From: Rhea pennata
Lineage: Eukaryota; Chordata; Aves; Rheiformes; Rheidae
Assembly (NCBI RefSeq): GCF_028389875.1
Contig: NC_084687.1
Location: forward strand, 3,384,157 to 3,448,156
Reading direction: 5' to 3'
Length of the DNA stretch: 64,000 nt
Shown here: positions 51,208 to 60,135 of the stretch, one piece after another
Layout of the letters: the number at the start of each line of letters is the position of its first letter
Numbering within the stretch: the stretch's first letter is position 1
Made by a program: the position numbers and the translations under genes
The notes under the pieces: generated by a model
Told to the model about the DNA's origin: nothing
Seen by the model: only the letters and a program-made list of their open reading frames with translations
Databases searched by the model: none

Positions 51208-51932
51208 ATGGCGCGTGCGCTGCTCCTCTCCCTGCTGCTCGCGGCCTCGGCCCTGGCCTCGCCGCTCCAGCGAGGGCTCATCTTCAACCTGGTAGGAGCC
51301 GCCGCCGCTTCCCCGCCGGAGCGGCCCGCGGCGCTTTGGGAAGGCGCCGGGGTGGGAGAGGGGTTGATTTTGCAACTGGGGAAACTGAGGCACGGGGTGT
51401 GTGTGTTGAGGGCGGGGTTATGCACACACACGGCCGCTCCGGCGTGTGCTACCCTGCCGCCCCGGGATAACGCGGCTGCGGAGGAGGACGAGGACAGGGG
51501 GCGACGGGGAGGGGGGGGGTCTGGGGGCACCGCTCACGCCGCTTCTCCCCCCCCCCCCCCGCCGCTGCCTTGCAGGAGACGGGGGAGCTCTGCGTGCAGA
51601 GCGCCCAGTGCAAGAGCGGCTGCTGCCAGCGGAGCGACGGGCTGAGCCTGGCCCGCTGCTCGCCCAAGGCGGCCGAGGCGCAGGAGTGCTCCCCCAAGGT
51701 AGGCGGCCCGGGGCGGCGGGCGCGGGACGGCGACGGGGACGGCGCCGCGGCTCCCGCGCCCTCCAGCCCTGCGCTCGTCGCCCCGCAGAGCATCTACGGC
51801 GTCTACTACAAGTGTCCCTGCGAGAGCGGCCTGACCTGCGAAGCCGACAAGAGCCTCGTGGGCGCCATCACCAACACCGACTTCGGCCTCTGCGAGGACC
51901 CCCGGGGCCGGGCCGGGCCGCGGCGGCGCTGA
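51208..51932 (+). CDS. CLPS: CLPS procolipase (pancreatic lipase cofactor)
   Basis: Secreted cofactor that anchors pancreatic lipase to bile-salt-covered fat droplets. Three exons (51208-51291, 51576-51698, 51789-51932) join in frame to 116 residues (human 112). Signal peptide MARALLLSLLLAASALA is followed by the propeptide SPLQR, then GLIFNL. All ten cysteines of the colipase fold are present (six in exon 2, four in exon 3). So is the lipid-binding tyrosine stretch YGVYYKCPC and the lipase-binding part GLTCEADKSLVGAITNTDFGLC. The C-terminal tail is Arg-rich (GRAGPRRR), unlike human. The introns are 284 and 90 bases. The gene lies between LHFPL5 and ARMC12 as in mammals, but without the CLPSL1 and CLPSL2 paralogues. 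Confidence 0.96.
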
Positions 51933-51944
51933 CGCCCTCGCGCC

Positions 51945-51950
51945 AGTAAA
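51945..51950 (+). terminator. CLPS: CLPS polyadenylation signal (AGTAAA)
   Basis: AGTAAA, a common variant signal, 13 bases after the CLPS stop codon. No AATAAA occurs on this strand before the convergent ARMC12 gene. The 3' UTR would be only about 35-45 bases. Confidence 0.6.
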
Positions 51951-52131
51951 AAGCATCTCCCACCGAGCTGCCGAGCGGCGTTTTTGCTCGCGAGGGGCGG
52001 ACGGGACGGGGCGGGGCGGGACGGGGGGGGGGGGATCCGCCGCTCGCGGCTCGGCTGCGGCGGGGGGACGGAGCGACGCGGGGCCGCGGGGGGCCGGCTG
52101 GTGGCAACCTCGGCGGTTGCTCCCGGCTCGT

Positions 52132-52137
52132 TTTATT
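52132..52137 (-). terminator. ARMC12: ARMC12 polyadenylation signal
   Basis: TTTATT on the plus strand reads AATAAA on the minus strand, 30 bases after the ARMC12 stop codon. It faces the CLPS signal, so the two genes end within about 180 bases of each other. Confidence 0.75.
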
Positions 52138-52166
52138 AACCTCCGCGCCGGAGCCGGCCGGCTGCC

Positions 52167-53759
52167 CTAGCAAATGCTCTCGCCGGCGTTGAAGAAGGAG
52201 CCCTCGAAGGAGCCGTCGAAGGTGGTCTCGAAGCTGTGGCTGCTCAGTGTGGCGGCGGCGGCGGCGTCCTCCTTGCCCAGCTGCAGGCTGAGGATGACCT
52301 TGCAAGCCTGCAGCTGCACCTCCTCCTCCGGGTGCACGAAGACGGCCAGGAGGTGGTCGGCCAGGCGCGAGTCCTCGCCGAAGAGCGCCTGGTGCAGCGA
52401 CTGCTCGTTGTACTCGCGCCGGGCGGCCCGGTACGCGGGGCTCAGGCAGCCCTCGTGCAGCGTCTCCACCAGCACGAGGGCCTCGCGCAGCAGGCCGCCG
52501 GGCTGCGAGGCGTGCAGCAGTCTCAGGAAGTCGGGCTGCACCTGCGGCCAGGCCCGGCAAAAGCGTCCCCTTAACTCTGCCCCCCCGCCCGCCTGCGGCC
52601 GTGGGGCCGGCCGTGGGGCCGGCGAGCCCCCCCCATCCCCACCCCGCTACCTGGCAGTTGAGCACGTCGTAGAGCAGATCTTCCTTCTGGGCCATCTTGA
52701 CCAGCAGCTTGAGCACCTGCACCTGCGGGACGCGGCCCCGGGGGGCGGTGGGATGGAGGGGGGTGCGACGCCGCCCCACCGCCCCGGGGCGGGTGGCCGC
52801 GGCCGGGACCCCGCGGGCTACCTGGGCCAAGGGGCCGTCGGTCTGCAAGAAGTCGACGAGGGCCGGGGCGGCGCGGCGCAGCAGCGGGTGGCTGTGCTCG
52901 GGCAGCGGCAGCCCGTTGAGGAGCCGCAGCCCGGCCACGTGCATCTCCGCGTCCCACGTGGAGGTGACCAGCTCCAGGATCTTGGGGACGTACTCCTGCG
53001 CGGGGACGGCCCCGGCTCAGCGGCGCGGCGCCCCGCACGCCACCCACCCCCCCAACCACCACCCCCCTTTCCCCTCCCGAACCTACCTGGATCTTAATTC
53101 TGAACTTGCGGATGCCGGAGAAAGCCTTGAGGGCGTTCAGCGCCTGGATCTTCACCTCCTTGTCCCGCTCGTCCAGGCAGGAGGCCACCAGGCGGATGTC
53201 CTCGTAGGTGCAGGCGGCGGCCTGCGGGCAGGACGGGCCGGGCAGGGCGGTGGGCCCGGCGGGACCCCCGCGGCGAGGAGGAGGAGGAGGACGCGGAGGA
53301 GGAGGCGGCGGCGGCGGCGGGGCCTCACCTCGGCCTCCAGCAGGTAGACGCAGCGGGTGATGCTGTTGAGCACCACGCTCTTGGAGTAGTCGTCCTGCCG
53401 CTGGCCCAGGGCCGCCAGCAGCTTGCGCAGCTCCCGCGACTCCCCGCCGGCCGGGCCGCCGCCGCCGCCGTCGTGCTCCACGGCGAGCCCTGCGCGCCGG
53501 GTCAGGACGGGCGCGGGGGCGAACCGGGGCCCCGGGAAAGGGTGGGTTCGGGTGGGTTTTTTTTTGGGGGGGGGGGGAGGGGAAGGGCCGAGGAGGAGGA
53601 AGGGGGCGACTCACGGGCGATGCTGAGGGGCTCGGCGCCGCCGGGCGGGCTCTTGAGCCCCGCTTGGATGGTCTTGTAGAGCAGGTAGACGGCGCCGGCG
53701 CCCGTGGCCACGCTCAGCACGTAGCGGCCCGTCCACCTCTCCCAGCAGCACGCCGCCAT
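52167..53759 (-). CDS. ARMC12: ARMC12 armadillo-repeat protein, 6 compact exons
   Basis: In mice ARMC12 is a spermatid mitochondrial protein needed for building the sperm mitochondrial sheath. Minus-strand exons 53759-53615, 53489-53329, 53221-53087, 52995-52822, 52722-52651 and 52541-52167 join to 1062 nt, 353 residues. The N terminus carries a hydrophobic anchor (YVLSVATGAGAVYLLYKTI), as in human. Armadillo-type helices follow: ELRKLLAALGQRQDDYSKSV, VKIQALNALKAFSGIRKF, MHVAGLRLLNGLPLPEHSHP, VLKLLVKMAQKEDLLYDVL and SRLADHLLAVFVHPEEEVQ. They match human ARMC12 order and exon phase. The tail ends GSFFNAGESIC. All five introns are 91-125 bases. A Gly run (HDGGGGGPAGG) replaces part of the human linker near residue 55. 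Confidence 0.94.
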
Positions 53760-53760
53760 C

Positions 53761-53793
53761 CCGCCGCGATCCCGCCGCGATCCCGCCGCGATC
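53761..53793 (-). repeat. 11-bp tandem repeat just upstream of the ARMC12 start
   Basis: Three exact copies of CCGCCGCGATC on the plus strand, followed by a partial fourth, directly before the ARMC12 start codon and so likely in its 5' UTR. Confidence 0.9.
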
Positions 53794-54427
53794 CCGGCGG
53801 AACCGGCGCCCTTGTGACCTCAGGGCGAGACCCCCCCCCGGCCCCCCAGCACCGGCGGTGGAAAAGCCCCGGCGAGGAGGAGGAGGAGGAGGAGGAGGAA
53901 GGAGGAGGGAGGCCGAAGAGACGCGTTGGAGGCCCAAGCGGTCGCCCCTCGCCGTCGCACGCCCCCCCCCCCCCCCGCCCTGCCACCACCGCCCCCATTG
54001 CGACCCCCTCCACCCCCCCCCCTCCTCCCTGGGGTTCCCACGCGCCGCCCCGCAGCACCCATGGGTGCCAGGCTGGAGGTGTGTGGGGGGGTCACCCGGG
54101 CGGCCTCGGAGCATCGCGGCGAGGCCGTGTGCACCCCCCCACCCCCCCCAGGGCTCCTCCGAGGCTGCCGCCGCCGTGTCCCCCCCACCTCCCCCCCCCC
54201 ACCGCCGCTGCCGCGGCCGGGCCGCCCGGGTACAGGATGTTCTGTTCGGCGCTCGCGCTCTCCTCCTCCTCCTCCCCCCTTTCCTGCCGCCCCTGGCCTT
54301 CACCTTTTCTTCCCCTTAACCCTTCTGCGCCGCCCGGTGCCTTTTGCTTTTTATTATTTTATTTTTTTTATTATCTTTTTATTCTTTTCTATAATCGCCA
54401 CCGGGGCCTTGGTGGCAGCCAGGGGCT

Positions 54428-54429
<2 letters not shown>

Positions 54430-54459
<30 letters not shown>
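54430..54459 (+). repeat. A30 homopolymer
   Basis: Thirty consecutive A after a GC-rich stretch ending GGGGCTGC. It could be the tail of an unrecognised retroposed sequence, but no body or target-site duplication could be recognised. Confidence 0.9.
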
Positions 54460-54461
<2 letters not shown>

Positions 54462-54982
54462 CAGCAAAATGCCCAAATCCTGCAGGACACGGGGTGATCC
54501 AAGGGGAATTTTGTTCTTCCTCCCCCCCCCACCTCCTCCTCCTTCTTTGCAAACACGGCCGAGGCGGGGGGGGGTTCACTCCTGGGGGTTTCTCGCCCAG
54601 GTGCCGGGGCGTTTGCACCCGGAAAGCCCCCCGCTCCAGGAGAGGCCTCCGCCACTCGCCGGATGAGGGGTTTTTCCCCTAAAACCCAGCCTGGGTTGCA
54701 TAGTCCGGGGGGGGGGGGCGGGAGGAAAAGGCCTGGGGACAGGGCTGGCCCGAAGCCTCCGGCTGCGAGTTTCTCGCCGGCAGCGGAGCGGGCAGAGCCG
54801 AAGGCTGGGAAGCGCCCGGGGGAAGCTCCGCCGGGAAAAGGCGGCAGCATCGGGCCGGACCCCGGCTGGGGTCGTTTTTTTTTATATATATATTTTTTTT
54901 TTTTTTTTTTTCCTCCCCCCCCCCCCGCCCGCCGCCGGCTGCGGCAGTTTCCCGCGCCGCAGCGCACACCCACTTCCCCGGC

Positions 54983-54992
54983 TGCTGAGTCA
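54983..54992 (-). promoter_or_regulatory. ARE/MARE-like site TGACTCAGCA
   Basis: TGCTGAGTCA on the plus strand is TGACTCAGCA on the minus strand, a full match to the antioxidant response core TGACnnnGC that includes an AP-1 site. It lies at the edge of a CpG-rich block. Function is inferred from the motif only. Confidence 0.35.
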
Positions 54993-56673
54993 GGCTGTTC
55001 CCTGCGCGCCCCGGCGCTCGGTACATCGCGTCCCCGCGCCGGGGACGCCTGGCGCGGCGCCCGCCGCCGCCTGCTCGCCGGGGTCAGCAGCGGGCGAGCG
55101 GCTTCCCTAGCGCACAAAGCCGAAATTTGCTCCAGCGAAAGCTGCCGCCGCCGGGCGCCGCTTTGCGGGCTGCATGCGGCCCGCCGGGGATGCCGCCTGG
55201 CGGATTCTCTTTTTTCCTTTTTTTTTTTTTTTTTTTTTTTGCCTTTTTTTTTTGGGTGGGGTGGGGGGAAGGCAGCCGTAGCGCTAGCCCGAACTACGCT
55301 CGCGTCAGCGGGCGAGATCCTCCCCGTCCCCGCTGCAAAAATCCCCTCCCGGCTCCAAAGGAGCCCCGGGGTGGGTTTCCCGCGGGAGCGCGCGGCGCCG
55401 GCGGGAGCATCCCGGCGCCCCCGGCCGTGCCGGACCCCGCCGCCCCGGAGGAGGTTGGTACAGTTTGTTACGTCCAGGCCGGAATGTACTTTGTGTTAAA
55501 AGTGGCCCGAGTCCAGCTCTCCAAAGCCGAGTTTTATTTATACACCGCGCTCCGGCCCCGCTGCATCCTGCTGTCGCTCGCTCGCTCGGGGTTTTATCTC
55601 CGCCGGGGCCGGATGCTCCCCGGGGCCCATCCGCAGCGCCCGGTGCTGGGGGGAGCCTTGCACCCTGCTCTCCCGCCTGCCATGAATTTATATTTTGTTT
55701 ATTTACTTATTTATCTGTAAGTCTTTCCCAGGGGTGAGGTAATCCAGGAAAACATTCGCCTCCTTTCAGCCGGTAAAAGCATCCGTGGCGGGAGGCGGCT
55801 CAAGGGCAGCGGCGAGCCCGGGCACCGCACCGGCTCCGTGGGTCACTCCGGCACCGGGGGGGGGGGGTGGATTTTGGGGGCTGCACCCCGCTCCGGCCCG
55901 CCGGATTAGCCGCCCGGAGCGATCGATTTAACTCGGAGCATGAGGACGGCCTCCAAGAGAGAGAGAAAAAAAAAAAAAAAAAAAAAAAACAACCAAAAAA
56001 CCCTCCTGCAACCTATTTCCTTTGATCTCCCACGTGCTGGAGAGATTCGCCGATGCGGCTTTCAGATTGGAAGCCAGGCGGGAGGGACTTCTTCTCCCTC
56101 CTCGCGCTCTCTCAAGTGCTCAAAGCAGATGAACTCGGGTTATTTTTAGAAAAAAGGCTCCGGGTGAATAAAAATATCCCCCGGGCCGCGTTCGGCGCCC
56201 CGCGCTCTCCGGGTGCAGCCGGGCGCCCGCTGCCCGCGGGGAGGATCCCGAGGGGCTTTTCGGGCAGGATGGAGCGGGTCGAGGCGCCGGGCAGGACATT
56301 TGCAGCCAGCTGGATGGCTGGGGGGAACAACCCGTCCCCCTGGCAGCGGCAGCAAAGCCTTGGGAGATTATTTATGGTTTTTCTGGCTCCGGAGGAGCAG
56401 GTTTCCTCCAAGCTTGTGTTACAAGCCCCGGCGGATGGGCGATAGGGTGGCTGTCGGCCGTGGGGTGCGTCCGGGACCCCCAAATGGTGCATGGGGGGGG
56501 GGATAAAGCATTTTGCAAGCTGCTTTGCAAGAGCTTCACCTCGGCCGTGGCTCCTGCACAGCCCTGATGGCTTTGTTTTGCAGAGCGTTTTTCTGCCCGG
56601 CAGCTCCTGGAGCGCCCCGGCTCGCTCCAGCATCCCCTGAGCGCTTATTGCCGCAGCATCCACATGCTGCACG

Positions 56674-56863
56674 GCTAAAATGCTCCATGGATAAAATGCT
56701 CCATGGATAAGATGCTCCAAGGATAAAATGCTCCACGGATGAAATATCCCATGGATAAAATGCTCCATGGGTAAATGCCGCATGGAATAAAATGCTCCAT
56801 GGCTAAAATGTGCCAAGGACAAATGAGCTAAGGATAAAATGCTCCAAGGATAAAACGCTCCTG
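56674..56863. repeat. 16-bp minisatellite, about 12 copies
   Basis: Tandem units of GATAAAATGCTCCATG with substitutions (CAAG, CACG) and occasional 15- or 17-base units. The array is AT-rich in a GC-rich setting. A 261-codon minus-strand frame across it is not a gene. Confidence 0.95.
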
Positions 56864-58055
56864 CACACCTGCGGCGATGCAAAGCCCATCCCCTCACCCC
56901 GGGAGCGAATGCACGTTCCCATCCCGGTTCGCTCGTCCAAAAGCCGCCGCTTTTGCATCAGGAGTGCTCAAAACTGCAGCAGGCTCCCAAGCATCGAAGG
57001 TCCCATCCGGCCCGGCCCGGAGCCGCTCACGCCGTCACCGGGGCGTCGGGGCCCCGCGCGCCTCCCCGCAGCGCCCGCTCGGCCCCGGCGCTGCCGCTCG
57101 GGGCGGCCCAAGAAAAACAAGCGCCGCGAGGCTCCTGTTTTGCCGGGAATTGAAGCGCGGCAGCGCCGGGCCGCGGCGGCCGGGGCCGCGGCGGTCTTGC
57201 ATAACGCCTGGGCTGCCGTACCCGGGCGCTGGAGGGTGAAGCGAGGACAGAGCGGCTGCCTTCGCCGTGAATTTCCTGGTGTTTGGAAGTTTACGTCAGG
57301 CTCACCGCTTTAATGTGTGCATATGTAGTGATTTTTTTTTTTTTTTAATTTGAATTTCCTTTTTAATGAGGCTGCAAAATTAGGGAGGGGGGACTGGGTT
57401 TGCAGCAGCGCCTCTGCACCGGCTGCAAGGCAGGCAGGAGCGTCACGGGGACCCGAGGGGTCTCTTAAAAAATAAAAAACATTTGCCAAGTTTTTAGCTT
57501 CTTCTTCTTTTCTTTTTTTATGTCTAGACAAACAAATTGACCATTTTTGTGGTGCAAGGGCAAACCAGGGCACCCCCCCCCCCACCGAAAGCGGCTGCCT
57601 GGGGTGCTTTTTCCAGGCTTTGGCGTTACCCACCAGGCCTGCACAGAGCGAAGCGGCCGGTCTGGGGACTGCGTGTTTGCAAAGCCACAGCATTTATTTG
57701 GTAAGTGGAAATTTAAAGCACTCCGAGGCTGGGCCGGAAATGTTTAAAAGCAGATCTCCGAATCATGCTGCTGGGTCGCTGCCTCGTGTTCCTGAAAGTG
57801 CAAGATTCCCCTGTGTTATTTGACACTGATGCTGTCAGGAAAATAAATCTTCCCTCCTTTCCCTCCCCCCCTTTTTTTTAATTTTTTTTTTAAGCGGGCT
57901 TTAATTTGAATTCCCTGTTTTCAGTAAATGCCATCAGTGTCTAAATTACAGCTGGAAAAAAAAATCTAATTCAGCATCAAAGAACAGACCTGCAAGAAAA
58001 CATCTATAAAACTAGCAATCCATTCAGCCCATCCCTGCGGAGTTTATTGGATCAA

Positions 58056-58065
58056 CACGTGGGAA
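58056..58065 (+). promoter_or_regulatory. Overlapping E-box and RBPJ-type motif
   Basis: CACGTGGGAA contains the palindromic E-box CACGTG (58,056-58,061) overlapping CGTGGGAA (58,058-58,065), the RBPJ/Su(H) consensus. It sits in the AT-rich island 1.5 kb upstream of the FKBP5 promoter. Only the motif supports a function. Confidence 0.3.
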
Positions 58066-58424
58066 ACGGGGAGCAGGACGGGAGTGGCGGACACGGGGTC
58101 AAATGCCAGCCTAGGAAAAGCGAACACTCTGCAAACCACAGCTGGTTTCTTTGCCCGTCTCAGCTCAGCCGCTGCAAGTAGCCGAAGGCCCAGAAGCAGC
58201 GATAGGATATTCGTTCAAAACGTTATTTTATTTTTCCTAATCTCAAGGGGTATTTTGACGCCGCTCTTAGCAAAAATCTTATCTGCTTCAAGCCGAATGG
58301 TAACATTTTTTGCTTGTTCCAACAGTCGATGTGCCCTTGAAAAGAGTGCCTTGCTGTCACTAGCCTTTAGATATTAGAGCAAGTTTAATTTTCTAGTGTA
58401 GTATTACTCTTAATAACCCCCAGG

Positions 58425-59311
58425 GCAATGCACGGGCTTGCTAGATCCTCGGGACAGGGCTGGGGTCCCTGGGGGACACTGCAAGGGGCCAAGGTGTTCC
58501 CTGGGGTGCTGCGTGGGGCTGCAATACCCCTGAGGCATTGCATGGGGGTGGTTGATCCTAGGGGCAATGGATGGGGCCAGGATCCCCCGGGGGCCATTGC
58601 ACGGGGCTGGGATTCCCCCCACACATCCAAGGCATTGCACAGAGCTGCCCCCAGCGCTGGGGTGCTGCATGGGATCAGGGTAACCCTGAAACATTGCTTT
58701 GGGCCCCGGTGCCCCGGGGGAATTTGCACGGAGCCCCACTGGGGCATTGCATGGAGCTGGGCCCCCTCCCGGAGCATTGCCCAGCTCCCTAGGGCATTGC
58801 ACGAAGCTGGACCCCCCCCCCCCCGCCCCGGGCACTGCATGGAGCCCCTCGGGGCATTGCACAAGGGTTGGACACCCTCCCTGAAGGACCCCCCTCCGCC
58901 CCCCGGGGCACTGCACGGACCCGACCCCCCCCCGGGGCATTGCACGGGGCTGCCACCCCCGAGCATTGCACAGCCCCCCCACCCCGAGCATTGCACGGAC
59001 CCCCCCCCCCCCCGGGGCACTGCATGGAGCCCCTCGGGGCATTGCACTGGGTTGGACACCCTCCCTGAGGCACTGCCCCCCCCCCGGGGCATTGCACAGG
59101 GCTGGACCCCCCCCCAGGGCACTGCATGGAGCCCCTCGGGGCATTGCACAAGGGTTGGACACCCTCCCTGAAGGACCCCCCTCCGCCCCCCGGGGCACTG
59201 CACGGACCCGACCCCCCCCGGGGCATTGCACGGGGCTGCCACCCCCGAGCATTGCACAGCCCCCCCACCCCGAGCATTGCACGGACCCCCCCCCCCCCCC
59301 CGGGGCACTGC
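58425..59311. repeat. GGGGCATTGCAC repeat array with nested duplication
   Basis: About 890 bases built from irregular units of roughly 25-50 bases anchored by GGGGCATTGCAC or GGGCACTGCATGG, separated by C-runs. Inside it a block of about 193 bases occurs twice, 58,831-59,023 and 59,118-59,311, almost identical apart from C-run lengths. The array stops about 75 bases before the GC-box promoter. Minus-strand frames of 363 and 402 codons across it are artefacts. Confidence 0.93.
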
Positions 59312-59386
59312 CCGCCCCCGGCCCCGCGCGGGCCGCACGGCGCTGGGGCCGCTCCGGCTTTGCCGCCGCTGCCCCAGCAAGTGCGC

Positions 59387-59560
59387 GGGGCGGGGCGGGG
59401 CGGGGCGGGGCGGGGCGTGGAGGCAGGGGGCGGGGCAGCGCGTGGGAGAGGGCGGGGGAACCTGCTTTATTTGCATATCGCCACCACTCGAGCCAATGAG
59501 AAACCGCTACGGGAGCTGTCTGCCGAGACGGGCAGCCGAGGCGACCAATGGGACGTGGCA
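59387..59560 (+). promoter_or_regulatory. FKBP5: Probable FKBP5 promoter: GC-box array, octamer, two CCAAT boxes
   Basis: Six GGGGC units (59,387-59,416) form overlapping Sp1 sites and a potential G-quadruplex. A perfect octamer ATTTGCAT lies at 59,469-59,476, with CCAAT boxes at 59,493-59,497 and 59,545-59,549. There is no canonical TATA box. The gene assignment is from synteny: in human FKBP5 starts next to ARMC12 and reads away from it, which fits the plus strand here. Confidence 0.65.
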
Positions 59561-59664
59561 GGGGGGGCGGGACGCAGCGGCCGGGGAGACTCGGGCCGGC
59601 GCGAGCGCGCGGTGCCACTCGGAGCCGGGCGGCGCGGCGGAGCGTGAGCGGCAGCGGGGGGCAG
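59560..59664 (+). other. FKBP5: Probable FKBP5 non-coding first exon
   Basis: A GC-rich stretch after the promoter ends in GGGGGCAG followed by GTAGGG, a good U2 donor at 59,665. Human FKBP5 begins with a non-coding exon, and no FKBP5 coding exon (start MTTDEG) is seen in the window. The 5' end is only approximate. The whole call rests on synteny and the donor site. Confidence 0.5.
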
Positions 59665-59819
59665 GTAGGGCCGGAGGCCCGTGGGGGGCCTGGGGGCTCC
59701 CTAAGGCTCTGCGTGGAGCTAGGAGGGGGCGATGTGAGCTCCGCGTGGGGCTGGCGCTGCCCTGTGTGGGTCTCTGTGGGACGGTGCGTGGGCCTGGGGG
59801 AGCCCCTGTGGGGCTGGAG

Positions 59820-60135
59820 GGGCCCTATATAGGGCTTGTAGGGGGGCCTGTATGGGGCTGGGGGGTGGCTATATGGCCCTGTATGGGTCTGAGGTGGTGG
59901 TGGAGGGCTGTATGGTCCTCTATGGGTCTGGGCTTGTGGGGAGGCATGCCCGTATGGGTCTGCATGGGGCTAGAAGGAGGGGGGAACCCGTACGGGTCTG
60001 TATGGGGCTGGGGGGGCATGCCCATATGGGTCTGCATGGGGCTAGGAGGAGGGGGGGACCCGTATGGGTCTGCATGGGTCTGGGGAGGGGGGCATGGCCA
60101 TATGGGTCTGCATGGGGCTGGGGGAGACCCACACG
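59820..60135. repeat. TATGGGTCTG minisatellite, unit about 38 bp
   Basis: The motif TATGGGTCTG or TACGGGTCTG recurs at 59,882, 59,921, 59,953, 59,991, 60,025, 60,063 and 60,101, spaced 39, 32, 38, 34, 38 and 38 bases. Alternate units also share GCATGCCC and GGCTAGGAGGAGGGGGGACC, so there is a two-unit higher order of about 72-76 bases. It starts about 150 bases into the presumed FKBP5 intron. Confidence 0.9.

Larger units (their letters stand above)
53794..58424. other. Gene-free GC-rich interval between ARMC12 and FKBP5
   Basis: About 4.6 kb with no exon I can support. It holds (GAG)n at about 53,870-53,910, many C-runs, an A30 tract (54,430-54,459), T-tracts at 54,890-54,925 and 55,215-55,240, a CpG-rich block (about 54,950-55,700), the 16-bp minisatellite, another CpG-rich block (56,880-57,240) and an AT-rich island (57,320-58,400). 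Long ORFs here are composition artefacts. Confidence 0.6.

Noticed and set aside
48659-51295. 878-codon plus-strand open frame across LHFPL5, the minisatellite and CLPS
   Set aside because: It runs antisense through LHFPL5 exons and then through a 65-bp tandem repeat, reading through by composition. It ends in the CLPS first exon in the wrong frame and resembles no known protein.
54300-54460. AT-rich stretch followed by A30 as a processed retrogene or SINE tail
   Set aside because: No recognisable body, no clear target-site duplication and no homology I can name. It is kept only as a homopolymer.
56112-56897. 261-codon minus-strand frame with a repeating HGAFYPWSIL-type peptide
   Set aside because: Produced by the 16-bp minisatellite, in which three units make 48 bases and so keep the frame. 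No other gene-like feature is present.
58385-59618. Minus-strand frames of 363 and 402 codons with repeated peptides
   Set aside because: They are translations of the GGGGCATTGCAC array. No start context, splice sites or homology support them.
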